Below are positions 1-8,433 of a DNA stretch of 64,000 bases, in pieces. The notes under the pieces were generated by a model that saw only the letters and a list, made by a program, of their open reading frames with translations, was not told where the DNA came from and ran no database searches. A program made the position numbers and the translations under genes. Source of the DNA: Pseudomonas hormoni (GTDB lineage: Bacteria; Pseudomonadota; Gammaproteobacteria; Pseudomonadales; Pseudomonadaceae); the NCBI RefSeq assembly GCF_018502625.1, contig NZ_CP075566.1, positions 377,001 to 441,000 on the forward strand, given 5' to 3'. Numbering within the stretch: the first letter of the stretch is position 1; each line of letters begins with the position of its first letter.

Positions 1-305
1 CCAGGGTCAAGGAGTACATCCTGACGCCTACAGAGGACGGGGACATTTTCCGCTTCAGCTACAACCAGTTTCACTACGGCGATGTGAATCCTTCCGAGGA
101 CGATTTGCAGCAATCGAAGGTGGCGAGCAGTTCATCGCCCCTGGCCAGGTTCGCGCTGCTCGGCGAGGAATATTTCATACAGCACAACACGCCGGTGCTG
201 ATTCCCGACGGGTGCATGCTGATTTGGGACAACTGGCGAATGATCCACGCCCGCAGTCGATACACTGACCCGGCGCGAAACCTGACCCGCTACTGGCTGG
301 CCTGA
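1..305 (+). CDS. Fe(II)/2-oxoglutarate-dependent oxygenase, TauD/TfdA-like (3' part only)
   Basis: The reading frame is open from base 3 of the window and ends with TGA at 303-305, so only about 100 C-terminal residues are visible. The segment WDNWRMIHARS followed by a conserved Arg and LTRYWL matches the end of TauD/TfdA-type oxygenases. There the last metal-binding His sits in this region and the downstream Arg grips 2-oxoglutarate. Such enzymes hydroxylate or desaturate small molecules, often tailoring a natural product. The gene is followed after 67 bp by an AurF-type oxygenase on the same strand, which suggests one pathway. The substrate is unknown. A GTG at 84 is an internal codon, not the start. 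Confidence 0.75.
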   Translation, partial: RVKEYILTPTEDGDIFRFSYNQFHYGDVNPSEDDLQQSKVASSSSPLARFALLGEEYFIQHNTPVLIPDGCMLIWDNWRMIHARSRYTDPARNLTRYWLA

Positions 306-372
306 TTCATCCGTCGCTCACTATTCCATTGGCGTACCCCTCGGCGGGTACGCGTCCTACAGGTATCGCGTC

Positions 373-1332
373 ATGCAAACAGCAATCGAGATCGCCAAGG
401 TCGATCACCAACTGGTCGTGCGGCTGAATCAGGCCTGGACCAAAAGGGCCACGGTGTGTGCGCCGGACAAGGCCTCGGTCAGCGAAGCGTTCGATCCGGC
501 ACGCCCGGATTATCCGGAGTGCATGGTGCCGTTCTTCCATCACCCGAAATTCCAGGCCCTGAGCGATGAGCTCAAAAGCACCGTGGTGACCTGGGGCTGG
601 ATTGGCTACAACCTGCGTACGGTCACGGCCGAAGAGCACGTGGTAAACCCGGCGCTGAGCGTCATCGCCAATCAGTACCTGGGTAAAAACGACTGGCATT
701 TTCGCGAGGCGATGCAGCAGACGTTGATCGATGAGCACTACCACACGCTCATGCATCTTCGCGCCATCGAGCGAACCAAAGAGGACCGCGCACTCGATCA
801 GGATCTGGAGTTGCCGCCCTCGGTCACCTATCTGCGCCTTGTCGCGCTGCGCGAGGAGTTGCCCGAGCAGTGGCAGCGAGACTTGGCGGCGATCACCTTT
901 GCGGTGGTGGCCGAGATCAGCGTCAACGCTTACCTGGATCTGCTGGCCGACGATCAAACGATTCAACCGCAAAATCGCCGCGTGGCCGAACTGCATAACC
1001 GCGACGAGTACGCCCACAGCAAGATTCTCGCTGAAGTGGCGAAGATCATGTACGCGAACATGCAGCCGACCCAGCGGGCATTTTTCGCACAGACGTTGTC
1101 GGTGGCGCTGAGTGCCTTTGTCGCTCAGGACTACTCGATGTGGGAGGCGATCCTGACGCAGCTCGGCGTCGAGGATGCGGCGCTGATCATTGCCGACACC
1201 CGGGAGAGCAACAAGAACGCCACGATCATGCGTGACTACAGCGGCCTGCATCGTCTGGCGCAGGATCTGGGGATTACCGACGAGATCGATTTCGACTTCC
1301 GTCCGACCCTCAAAGCGGCGGCCGTGGCCTGA
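373..1332 (+). CDS. AurF-family di-iron N-oxygenase
   Basis: 319 residues, the usual length for the AurF (p-aminobenzoate N-oxygenase) family. The carboxylate/His ligand set of a di-iron centre can be read: E87 or E88, E121 with H124 (DEHYH), E181 (VAEIS), and H208, E212 and H215 (LHNRDEYAH). The E-x2-H and H-x3-E-x2-H spacings are those of AurF. Characterised members oxidise amines to hydroxylamine, nitroso or nitro groups; the substrate here cannot be read from sequence. It sits between a TauD-like oxygenase and an MBL-fold hydrolase, probably in one operon. No NRPS gene is visible downstream, unlike the related mgo/pvf loci, although the upstream side is cut off. Confidence 0.88.
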   Translation: MQTAIEIAKVDHQLVVRLNQAWTKRATVCAPDKASVSEAFDPARPDYPECMVPFFHHPKFQALSDELKSTVVTWGWIGYNLRTVTAEEHVVNPALSVIANQYLGKNDWHFREAMQQTLIDEHYHTLMHLRAIERTKEDRALDQDLELPPSVTYLRLVALREELPEQWQRDLAAITFAVVAEISVNAYLDLLADDQTIQPQNRRVAELHNRDEYAHSKILAEVAKIMYANMQPTQRAFFAQTLSVALSAFVAQDYSMWEAILTQLGVEDAALIIADTRESNKNATIMRDYSGLHRLAQDLGITDEIDFDFRPTLKAAAVA

Positions 1333-1346
1333 TTCAGGAGGTGAAA

Positions 1347-2147
1347 ATGTCCGTTCCTGTGTACGAAGTGTTTGCCATCCGTGTCGGCGCCAATGCCCAA
1401 CGCACCGCCCGGGAGAACTTTCTTTACGACGCCTGCTGCGGTGATCCCAATGCGTCGATGCCACTGGATTACTACTTCTGGGTCATTCGCAACGAGCAGC
1501 AAGTCATCGTGGTCGACACCTGTTTTCAACCGGCTACAGCGGATCGGCGCAACCGTCAGATGTATCGCCTGCCGGAAGAATCCCTACGCCAACTGGACAT
1601 TGATCCGGCGCAGGTCGAGAACCTGATTCTCACGCATCTTCATTGGGATCATGCCGGCAACCTGGGGCTGTTTCCGAAAGCCACGGTGCATCTGCAGGAA
1701 GCGGAGCTGCGCTTCTGCACAGGACCGAAAATGGCCCATCGTACGGTGAACAAAACCTACGAGGTCGAAGATGTGATGTCGGCGCTGCCACCGCTGTTTG
1801 AAGGCCGGTTGCGCCTGCATACCGGCACGGTCGAGGTGATTCCCGGCGTGACGCTGCACCCGGTGGGCGGCCATACGCCGGGCAGCCAGGTGGTGCGGGT
1901 GAACACCGAACGCGGGTGGATTGTTCTGGCGTCGGATGCTGCGCATTTGTGGGCGAACATTCGCCAGCGCAGTCCGTTTCCGATTCTGGATGATCTGGCG
2001 CAGACGCTTGAAGCGTTTATCGAAATCGACCGTTTGGCTGACAGCGAAGACCACGTCATTCCCGGTCATGACCCGTTGATCGCCGAGCGATTCCCGCACT
2101 GGAATGGCGACCCGCATATCATTTGCCTGCACCAAACCCCGGCCTGA
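1347..2147 (+). CDS. MBL-fold metallo-hydrolase, lactonase-like
   Basis: 266 residues. The zinc motif HLHWDHAGN lies near residues 97-105, followed by the GGHTPGS His and the ASDAAH Asp, so the binuclear metal site is complete. Architecture and length are those of the N-acyl-homoserine-lactone hydrolase/AttM-like branch, but quorum quenching is not shown by sequence. The start is taken as ATG 1347 because AGGAGGTG at 1336-1343 is a strong ribosome-binding site for it; an upstream in-frame GTG at 1341 lies inside that site. The gene follows the AurF-type gene by 14 bp and is probably co-transcribed. In this context it may hydrolyse a pathway intermediate or product (inference). Confidence 0.85.
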   Translation: MSVPVYEVFAIRVGANAQRTARENFLYDACCGDPNASMPLDYYFWVIRNEQQVIVVDTCFQPATADRRNRQMYRLPEESLRQLDIDPAQVENLILTHLHWDHAGNLGLFPKATVHLQEAELRFCTGPKMAHRTVNKTYEVEDVMSALPPLFEGRLRLHTGTVEVIPGVTLHPVGGHTPGSQVVRVNTERGWIVLASDAAHLWANIRQRSPFPILDDLAQTLEAFIEIDRLADSEDHVIPGHDPLIAERFPHWNGDPHIICLHQTPA

Positions 2148-2156
2148 ACGCATTCC

Positions 2157-2249
2157 CTGTAGGAGCAAGGCTTGCCCGCGAAGAACGATAACGCGGTTCT
2201 CCTGAATGACCGCGTTATCGTTCTTCGCGGGCAAGCCTTGCTCCTACAG
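2157..2249. repeat. REP doublet (REPIN), perfect 41-bp inverted repeat
   Basis: Arms 2157-2197 and 2209-2249 are perfect reverse complements with an 11-bp spacer. The core GGCTTGCCCGCGAAGAACG is the common pseudomonad REP. It lies between the convergent MBL and MocR genes, where the long hairpin could also act as a bidirectional transcript end. Confidence 0.93.
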
Positions 2250-2258
2250 AGGTTGTGG

Positions 2259-3686
2259 TTAACGCTGGTTTTCGAGTAAACGGCCCAAGGTCGCCAACGC
2301 CTCATCTATCTTCGGCGAATACGGAGCACCACACCCAATCCGCACAAAGTGGTCAAAGCGCTGTGTATTGGAAAAGATATCCCCAGGGGAAATCTGAATA
2401 CCCACCTTCAACGCCTCCCGAAAAAGCGCCATTGCCGAATAGTGTCGGGGCAGTTCCACCCACAGCAATGTGCCGCCCCGAGGGTCCGTCACGCAGGTAC
2501 CGGGTGGGAAGTAGCGGGTGATCGCTGCACTTATCTGTTGGCGTTGTTGCGTCAGAGTTTTCCTCAGACGACGCAGGTAACGCTCGTAGGAAGGCGTCTT
2601 CATGAACGCACCCACCGCCAGTTGCGACAACGTCTCACAGCCGCGGGTCTGAGTGTGTTTGAGCATTTCCACGCGCTCGTGCCATTTTCCCGCGCTGATC
2701 CAGCCCAGGCGCAGGCCCGGTGCCAGGGTTTTGTTCAAAGAGGCGCAATAAATCACGTTGTCACTGCAGTCCCAGTGCTTGAGCGTGGACAACGGCTGCT
2801 CGGTATCCACCAGGTCACCATAGGTGTCATCTTCGATCAGCACGGTGCCGTGCTCGGCGCACAGTTGCACCAGCCGCGCCTTGTTGGCGTCGGGCATGAT
2901 GCTGCCCAGTGGGTTTTGCAGATTGGGAATGACGATCAGCGCCCGAATCCGTTCAGGGCTTTGCAGCAGCTGTTCCAGTGCGAACAGATTGATGCCCGAG
3001 TGGGCCGTTGCCGGGACTTCCAGTACCCGCAGGTTCAGGCTCTCGAGAATTTGCAGCAAACCGTAGAAGGTTGGCGACTCCACGGCCACCGTGTCGCCGG
3101 GTTGAGTAACCGCGCGCAAGGCCAGGTTGATCGCTTCAGTCGCGCCGTTGGTGATCACCATCTTCTCGGCAGTCAAATTGGCTTTGGTGGTCAGCGCCCG
3201 TCGCGCCAGGATGTTGCGCAATGCGAGGTTGCCGCCGGTCGAGCCTTGAACACCCAACAAATGCTGGTCCTGACGCAGCGCCTTGATCATATGCTCCTGC
3301 AAAATCTTCAACGGGTAGAGCTCCGGCGCACAATAGGCACTGGCGAAATTGACCTTGATCGTCGCACGCTGGCTGGCCTTGAGCACTGATGACACCTGCT
3401 CGTGAATGCCGAGGTAGGCGCCGGTGTCGAGGGGCGGGGGAGTGGACACCACAGTTTTGGGCAAGGTGTCCGGTTGGCGAATGTAGTTACCGGAGCGCGG
3501 GCGGGCTTCCAGAACCCCATAGTCCTCGAGCTCCCGGCAAACCTGCACGGCGGTCGACAGACTGACCGCGTGTTTTTCCATCATCAGCCGAATGGATGGG
3601 AAGCGTTCACCGGTTTTCAAGGTGCCGCTGCGGATCGCGTCGAGGTAGTGGTTGGCTAACTGACGGTACAAAGGGGTTGTGTGCAT
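2259..3686 (-). CDS. MocR/PdxR-type regulator (GntR HTH fused to class I aminotransferase)
   Basis: 475 residues, typical of MocR proteins. The N-terminal 75 residues form a winged-helix GntR domain (GERFPSIRLMMEKHAVS). The remainder is a fold-type I aminotransferase domain with GATEAINLA, PNLQNPLG and the PLP-lysine motif SLNKTLAPGLRLGW. Family members bind PLP or an amino-acid aldimine and control a neighbouring amino-acid or cofactor gene, so the domain is a sensor rather than a catalyst. The nearest targets are the gene itself or the convergent AurF/MBL locus, but nothing in the sequence identifies the target. Start is ATG 3686. Confidence 0.93.
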   Translation of the reverse strand: MHTTPLYRQLANHYLDAIRSGTLKTGERFPSIRLMMEKHAVSLSTAVQVCRELEDYGVLEARPRSGNYIRQPDTLPKTVVSTPPPLDTGAYLGIHEQVSSVLKASQRATIKVNFASAYCAPELYPLKILQEHMIKALRQDQHLLGVQGSTGGNLALRNILARRALTTKANLTAEKMVITNGATEAINLALRAVTQPGDTVAVESPTFYGLLQILESLNLRVLEVPATAHSGINLFALEQLLQSPERIRALIVIPNLQNPLGSIMPDANKARLVQLCAEHGTVLIEDDTYGDLVDTEQPLSTLKHWDCSDNVIYCASLNKTLAPGLRLGWISAGKWHERVEMLKHTQTRGCETLSQLAVGAFMKTPSYERYLRRLRKTLTQQRQQISAAITRYFPPGTCVTDPRGGTLLWVELPRHYSAMALFREALKVGIQISPGDIFSNTQRFDHFVRIGCGAPYSPKIDEALATLGRLLENQR

Positions 3687-3841
3687 GATGACCTCAGCAA
3701 TCGCACCACTGAAGTCTTGAGCTGGAAAGTGAGATGACGCTCCCCGCAGGCGGACCCGTGGTGCTCAAGGGTTAAGGGAAGTGTTTATTCGGGTGTCGAT
3801 ACTGTGAGAGTAATCGTGCTTTTAGCGGAATCGCGGGCAAT

Positions 3842-3867
3842 AAAAAGCCCCGCTCTAGGGCGGGGCT
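3842..3867 (-). terminator. Rho-independent terminator for the 4044-4748 gene
   Basis: AGCCCCGC (3846-3853) pairs with GCGGGGCT (3860-3867) across a 6-nt loop. Read on the minus strand it is followed by a TTTTTA tract. It lies downstream of the minus-strand gene ending at 4044, beyond a REP pair. Confidence 0.8.
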
Positions 3868-3890
3868 CTCAAGTGTGCAAGTGAGGTACC

Positions 3891-4034
3891 TGTGGCGAGG
3901 GAGCTTGTCGGATCGCCGCACCGTCCCGCTTGAGTGCGTAGCACTCACAAAAATCGACAATTGCAGTCAGATTCTTGGGGCCGCTACGCAGCCCAACGTC
4001 GGAACGCCGCCCGGAGCAAGCTCGCTCGCCACAA
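3891..4034. repeat. Diverged REP doublet filling the gap between two minus-strand genes
   Basis: TGTGGCGAGGGAGCTTG at 3891 and the inverted GAGCAAGCTCGCTCGCCACA ending at 4034 are the ends of a degenerate REP pair. Together with the neighbouring terminator it fills most of the 357-bp interval 3687-4043, where no gene is seen. Confidence 0.75.
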
Positions 4035-4043
4035 TGGATCGTA

Positions 4044-4748
4044 TTACTGCGCGGCGATGCTGTAGCCATCGAATGCGGTTTGCTGCTGAAGCGCGGTAAT
4101 GATGTTTTTGCGGTTGACCGCTTGTTCTGTCCCGGCGCTGTCCAGGAACGTCTCGCTTTCCAGCTCGGCTTCATCGCCCTCGCCAACGAAAGTGAAGCCC
4201 AGGAATTCCAGCGCTTCACGGTCAACGTTCAGGCGCGAGCGTGGTGTACGCAGCGGCAGGGTGACGCTCACGCCATCCTTGCTGATGGTAAACACTTCAA
4301 CTTCTTTCTTGGCGCGGGCCGTTTTGCTTTTGCTGCTGGCCGGGTTGCTGATGGCCTGATGCGTCTGGTTCAGCACCTTCAATGCCAAGCCGTAGACGAT
4401 TTCCTGAAACGCCGGATCGTCCTTGAAGCTGGAAAGAATGCGGCTGATCGAGAATTTGCTGCTCAGGTCTTCGAGGGCCGCGATGTCGGCAGCTTCGGCG
4501 TCCTTGAGTTGCTTGAGTTCGCCCATCAATTCGTAGGCTTTGTCGTCGTCGAAGCGGTCGTGGGCCTGGCGAATCGCGGCGCGCAGCTCGCGGATCTGAT
4601 CGCTTTCACGGGTGGACTGGAAAGCATCCAGGACCATCTCGCTGATGGTCTTGGCCTGGGGCACGTGCTGTGAAAGATTGATGGAGTTTTCGTATTCCGC
4701 TTTGGACGACAAGGTGACTACGGATTCAGCGGTATTGGAATCGGACAT
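4044..4748 (-). CDS. Conserved hypothetical protein, coiled-coil N-terminal half
   Basis: 234 residues, soluble, no signal peptide or membrane segment. Residues 45-110 are charged, alanine-rich and predicted helical/coiled coil (IRELRAAIRQAHDRF). A Lys/Ala-rich linker (KSKTARAKKEVE) leads to a compact C-terminal part. I do not recognise a named domain. The layout (oligomerising helix, basic linker, small C-terminal module) loosely recalls nucleoid-associated proteins, but no DNA-binding motif is visible and this is only an analogy. Start is ATG 4748. Codon use matches the chromosome. Confidence 0.7.
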   Translation of the reverse strand: MSDSNTAESVVTLSSKAEYENSINLSQHVPQAKTISEMVLDAFQSTRESDQIRELRAAIRQAHDRFDDDKAYELMGELKQLKDAEAADIAALEDLSSKFSISRILSSFKDDPAFQEIVYGLALKVLNQTHQAISNPASSKSKTARAKKEVEVFTISKDGVSVTLPLRTPRSRLNVDREALEFLGFTFVGEGDEAELESETFLDSAGTEQAVNRKNIITALQQQTAFDGYSIAAQ

Positions 4749-4878
4749 TGAAATTTCACTACTTCTTTAAACTTGGGTTGAGGCGAGAAAGCGCTGGGCC
4801 TTTTCAGGCCGCTTAATCTATTGGACCGGGGCGGCGTTGTCACGGATGTTGGACAAAAGACCTGCCTCGAATCCCCTG

Positions 4879-4965
4879 TAGGAGCGAGGCTTGCCCGCGA
4901 AGAACGATGACGCGGTCCGTCTGTCGTACCGCGTTATCGTTCTTCGCGGGCAAGCCTCGCTCCTA
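4879..4965. repeat. REP doublet, overlapping the 3' end of the next gene
   Basis: Arms 4879-4916 and 4928-4965 are inverted copies with one mismatch. The right arm contains the stop codon and last codons of the membrane-protein gene at 4934-5449. Confidence 0.92.
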
Positions 4966-5449
4966 CCAAGGATCGGAACATCTGATAAAACCTGATCGAA
5001 CGCCCACAGAACAAACCACTGGCAAAGCCTGATGCGCAGGCCTTGAGCAGAACCATCGACAGCGTCGCCGAGTGTTCTGGATCAACCTCGGCCTGATAGC
5101 CAAAGTAATAGTTAACAATGAAAAACAGCAGGTAGAGCACCAGGGTTTTTGCGGTGCCCGGCACGATCAGTGCAGTTTGCGATTGATCCAGCTCGATACC
5201 CTCGCGGGAAAAAATCAGCAGTGCGACGCCGCAACCCGCGATCACCGTAGCCAACCAGCAACTGATTGATAGTGACGGATCGAGCGTGAGATTCAGCGAA
5301 TACAGCGACCAGCCCAACAAAATCGGCGGAGTGATCAGCAATGAAATTTTGCGTTCACGGGTCGGGGAGAGGGCTTTGATGCCGTAGTAACAGAGCAGCA
5401 AAAATAGTGCGTAAACCCACAGAGGCGTGTTTTGCAGGGTATTGAGCAT
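4934..5449 (-). CDS. DUF6622-like integral membrane protein
   Basis: 171 residues with about five hydrophobic segments (around residues 8-22, 37-53, 60-80, 98-115 and 130-150). It resembles the small DUF6622-type membrane proteins; function is unknown. The start is taken as ATG 5449, preceded by AAGGA at a 9-nt spacing; an in-frame TTG at 5452 is less likely. The last residues (GARLAREER) are encoded by the arm of a REP palindrome, so the original C-terminus was probably replaced when the REP landed. It lies downstream of, and on the same strand as, the two-component genes. Confidence 0.72.
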   Translation of the reverse strand: MLNTLQNTPLWVYALFLLLCYYGIKALSPTRERKISLLITPPILLGWSLYSLNLTLDPSLSISCWLATVIAGCGVALLIFSREGIELDQSQTALIVPGTAKTLVLYLLFFIVNYYFGYQAEVDPEHSATLSMVLLKACASGFASGLFCGRSIRFYQMFRSLVGARLAREER

Positions 5450-5501
5450 CAAACAGCGTCCTTGCCGAAAAGTGATGTCGTGATCATAGCGGTTGCGGCA
5501 A

Positions 5502-7019
5502 CTATTTCCCTGGCGAATTCAGATTCATCGAGCGCACCGCCCATTGCTCTGCGGTCTGTTGATCGACCGCTAACGTAAAGCGGAAGGTCGCGCCACGTCC
5601 GGGCACATCGATCAGCTGGATATCGCGACCATGCAGTTGCAGGATCCGATGCACGATTCTCAGCCCGAGTCCGCCATCGCGTCGTGCGCCGCCAATGTTG
5701 AACGGGCGCAGAAACAACCCTTCGCGCAGTTCAGGTGCGATGCCGGTGCCCGTGTCGCTGACGGTGACCTCGATAAACGGTCCTTGCGGGCGCAGGCTCA
5801 GCTCGATGTCCCCACCTGAAGGGGTATGACGCAGGGCATTGTCGAACAGGTTGGTGAGGACCCGTTCGATCAACCCCAGGTCGGCACAGGCCGCTGCCAC
5901 GTTGGGGGCGAAGCTGGCCTTCAGTTCGACCTGGCGCGCCTCGGCGGTGAGTTCGAATTTCTGGAAGATGTCCTGTACCAGGTCGGTCAGGGAGAAGCGC
6001 TCCAGCACGGGCTGCACGAAACCGTGTTCCAGGCGCACCAGTTCCAGCAACGATTGCGCCAGGCCACCGACCTTGCGGCTTTGATCCAGAGCGATGCCCA
6101 GGTAGCGGCGACGGTCGGTGGGGGACAGCGTGGCGTCCTTGAGCGACAGGGTTTCCAGATAACCATGCAGCGACGCCAAAGGCGTACGCAGGTCGTGGGA
6201 AATGTTCGCCACCAGTTCACGGCGCTCCTGATCCTGACGGGTCAGTGAGCGCCACTGTTCGCTGAGGCGCGCCTGCATCTGCCGGAAGGTGGCGTCGAGG
6301 ATGGCGATTTCGTCGTGGCTGGCGGTTTTTTCCGCCGGCGCTGGCGCGGGTGGCGTGGCCGGGATGCCATCAATGTCGAACTGGCTGACGGTTTCGGTCA
6401 AACGGCGCAACGGCCGGGTGATCAGCGCAAATGCGGTGAGACCGGCGATCAGGCAGAGCAATGCGACCAGTCCGATCGACAGCAGGGCCGTGTTGAGAGC
6501 TGCGCTGGTGGCGCCCCGTTCCGCCAGGCGATCGTGGTCTTCGCCGAGCAACACCACGTAAAGATAACCAACAGACTTACCGTCGACCTTCAGCGGCGCG
6601 GCGCTGAACACCTTGCGCGCCTCGACGCTGCGCGGGTCGTCGCCCAGAATCGGCAGGGCATCACCCTTTAACAGACGCTGGATCGGCGCGAGGTCCACAC
6701 GTTCCCGGTGAATTCGGCCTTCGGGCGCCGCGCTGCCGACAATCCTGCCGCCGATGTCGAGCAGATAGACCTCGACACTGGGATTGACCAGCATCAGCTT
6801 GCTGAACAGATCACGCACGGCATTGGGCATCAGGCCCTGGGTGTCCATCAACACCGTGTCCTTGGCAATGTGTTGCGCCAGGTCCCGCGACAAACCCTGC
6901 ACCACTTCCTGCTCATGCATCTGGTTGGAGCGCACCTGCATCCACGCCGACGTACCGCAGCACACCAGCAACAGCACGGCAAACACCACAGACAGGCGTT
7001 GAGTCAGGGTCAACCTCAT
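5502..7019 (-). CDS. Two-component sensor histidine kinase
   Basis: 505 residues. Order: a first membrane segment near residues 10-25, a periplasmic sensor region of about 150 residues, a second membrane segment near 180-200 and a HAMP domain. The HisKA box NISHDLRTPLAS follows (phospho-His near 275), then the HATPase motifs NLFDNALRH, DTGTGIAPE and GGLGLRIV. Start is ATG 7019, overlapping the regulator's stop as ATGA and preceded by GGAGG, so translation is coupled to the response regulator. The neighbouring divergent operon repairs oxidised methionine, so a periplasmic redox or chlorine signal is a reasonable guess. Confidence 0.93.
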   Translation of the reverse strand: MRLTLTQRLSVVFAVLLLVCCGTSAWMQVRSNQMHEQEVVQGLSRDLAQHIAKDTVLMDTQGLMPNAVRDLFSKLMLVNPSVEVYLLDIGGRIVGSAAPEGRIHRERVDLAPIQRLLKGDALPILGDDPRSVEARKVFSAAPLKVDGKSVGYLYVVLLGEDHDRLAERGATSAALNTALLSIGLVALLCLIAGLTAFALITRPLRRLTETVSQFDIDGIPATPPAPAPAEKTASHDEIAILDATFRQMQARLSEQWRSLTRQDQERRELVANISHDLRTPLASLHGYLETLSLKDATLSPTDRRRYLGIALDQSRKVGGLAQSLLELVRLEHGFVQPVLERFSLTDLVQDIFQKFELTAEARQVELKASFAPNVAAACADLGLIERVLTNLFDNALRHTPSGGDIELSLRPQGPFIEVTVSDTGTGIAPELREGLFLRPFNIGGARRDGGLGLRIVHRILQLHGRDIQLIDVPGRGATFRFTLAVDQQTAEQWAVRSMNLNSPGK

Positions 7020-7732
7020 GGCTGGTCCTCCCTGGCGGCGAATTTGTAGCCACGGCCCCACACCGTGAGGATGCGCACCGGTTGTGCCGGATCGGCCTCG
7101 ATCTTTGCCCGCAGGCGGTTGATGTGGGTATTGACCGTGTGCTCGTAGCCTTCATGGCTGTAACCCCACACGGCATTGAGCAGGTCCATGCGCGAGAACA
7201 CTTTGCCGGGCTGGCGGGCGAAGAAATACAGCAGGTCGAACTCCCGCGGCGTTAGGTCGAGGCGCCGACCGTCAAGGGACACCTCACGGGTGATCGGGTC
7301 GATGGAGAGGCCGTCGATGATCAGGCTGCCGGCGTCCATTTTCAGGTTGCGGGCCATGGCGTCGACCCGTCGCAGCAGCGCCTTGACCCGGGCGACCAGC
7401 TCGAGCATGGAAAAGGGTTTGGCCAGGTAATCATCGGCGCCGAGCTCCAGGCCCAGTATCCGATGCACTTCGCTGGAGCGCGCACTGGTGATGATGATCG
7501 GTGTGTAGCGGGCCATGGCACGGGCGCGGCGGCAGATTTCCAGGCCGTCGACACCCGGCAGCATCAGGTCGAGGATCAGCGCGTCCCAGCTTCCTTGCTG
7601 CAGCAATCGCATGCCTTCATTGCCATCGGCGCAGTGCACCACCTCGAACTGCTCATCGCGTAGATGCAGGCAGATAAGGTCGGCGATATGCAGGTCGTCC
7701 TCGACCACGAGGACGCGTTTGGTCGGTTCCAT
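7016..7732 (-). CDS. OmpR-family response regulator
   Basis: 238 residues. Receiver domain with the acidic pair VVEDD, phospho-acceptor Asp near residue 55 (LILDLMLPG), conserved Thr/Ser and Lys (LAKPF). It is followed by a winged-helix Trans_reg_C domain (LTPREFDLLYFFARQPGKV, VNTHINRLRAKIE, VWGRGYKF). ATG 7732 is preferred over an in-frame TTG at 7741 because AAGGA sits 9 nt upstream. It is paired with the kinase at 5502-7019 and divergent from msrB, with a shared 151-bp intergenic region that should contain its operator. Confidence 0.94.
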   Translation of the reverse strand: MEPTKRVLVVEDDLHIADLICLHLRDEQFEVVHCADGNEGMRLLQQGSWDALILDLMLPGVDGLEICRRARAMARYTPIIITSARSSEVHRILGLELGADDYLAKPFSMLELVARVKALLRRVDAMARNLKMDAGSLIIDGLSIDPITREVSLDGRRLDLTPREFDLLYFFARQPGKVFSRMDLLNAVWGYSHEGYEHTVNTHINRLRAKIEADPAQPVRILTVWGRGYKFAAREDQP

Positions 7733-7883
7733 CAAGCTCAATCCTTCGGCGCAATGAGCGCATTGTGCGGGTTTTCCAGGGCCAGAGTTATCACGAATTG
7801 TTTAACTTCCCGTGAGGATTTGGCGATTAAACCAAGCCTAGGCTGTGATCCATGAAAGGCACTTTGGATTATTGGAGACGGCC

Positions 7884-8402
7884 ATGTTTTCACGGCGACA
7901 ATTTCTACTGGCGAGCGGCGGGCTGGGGGCTGCAGCCCTGGTGATCGGTGTATTGCCAAAATTTGCCGCCCGTTCCGCACTGGTCAGTGAGGCCAGTGCC
8001 GAGGAGGTTTTCGAGGTGACCCACAGCGACAGCGAGTGGCGTGCCCTGCTAAGCGACGAGCAGTATGAAATCCTGCGCGAGGAGGGCACCGAACGGGCTT
8101 ATAGCAGTGCGCTGAACAACGAGCACCGTGACGGCACCTTTGCCTGTGCCGGTTGCGATCTGCCGCTGTTCTCCTCTGCAACCAAGTTCGACAGCCGCAC
8201 CGGTTGGCCGAGTTTCTGGGCGCCGCTGGAAAAGGCCGTGGCGACCCGTCAGGACCGCTCCTTCGGCGTGCTGCGCGAAGAGGTCCATTGTCGGCGTTGC
8301 GGTGGTCATCTCGGGCATGTTTTCGATGACGGGCCCAAGCCCACCGGCCTGCGTTACTGCATGAACGGTCTGGCGATGACCTTCAAGCCACAGGCGGCTT
8401 AA
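7884..8402 (+). CDS. msrB: Tat-exported methionine-R-sulfoxide reductase B
   Basis: 172 residues. The N-terminus MFSRRQFLLASGG is a twin-arginine signal, followed by a hydrophobic stretch and a cut region near ARSALVSEASA, so the enzyme should work in the periplasm. The SelR domain has both zinc pairs (C88/C91 and C136/C139) and the catalytic Cys159 (RYCMNG). Start is ATG 7884 behind GGAG; an upstream GTG at 7845 would bury the Tat motif. Methionine-R-sulfoxide in exported proteins is reduced back to methionine. It is followed by the DipZ-like gene and msrA, which together supply electrons and the S-isomer activity. Confidence 0.96.
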   Translation: MFSRRQFLLASGGLGAAALVIGVLPKFAARSALVSEASAEEVFEVTHSDSEWRALLSDEQYEILREEGTERAYSSALNNEHRDGTFACAGCDLPLFSSATKFDSRTGWPSFWAPLEKAVATRQDRSFGVLREEVHCRRCGGHLGHVFDDGPKPTGLRYCMNGLAMTFKPQAA

Positions 8403-8433
8403 CCCACTCTTTCACTTCATGCAGGTCGACACT

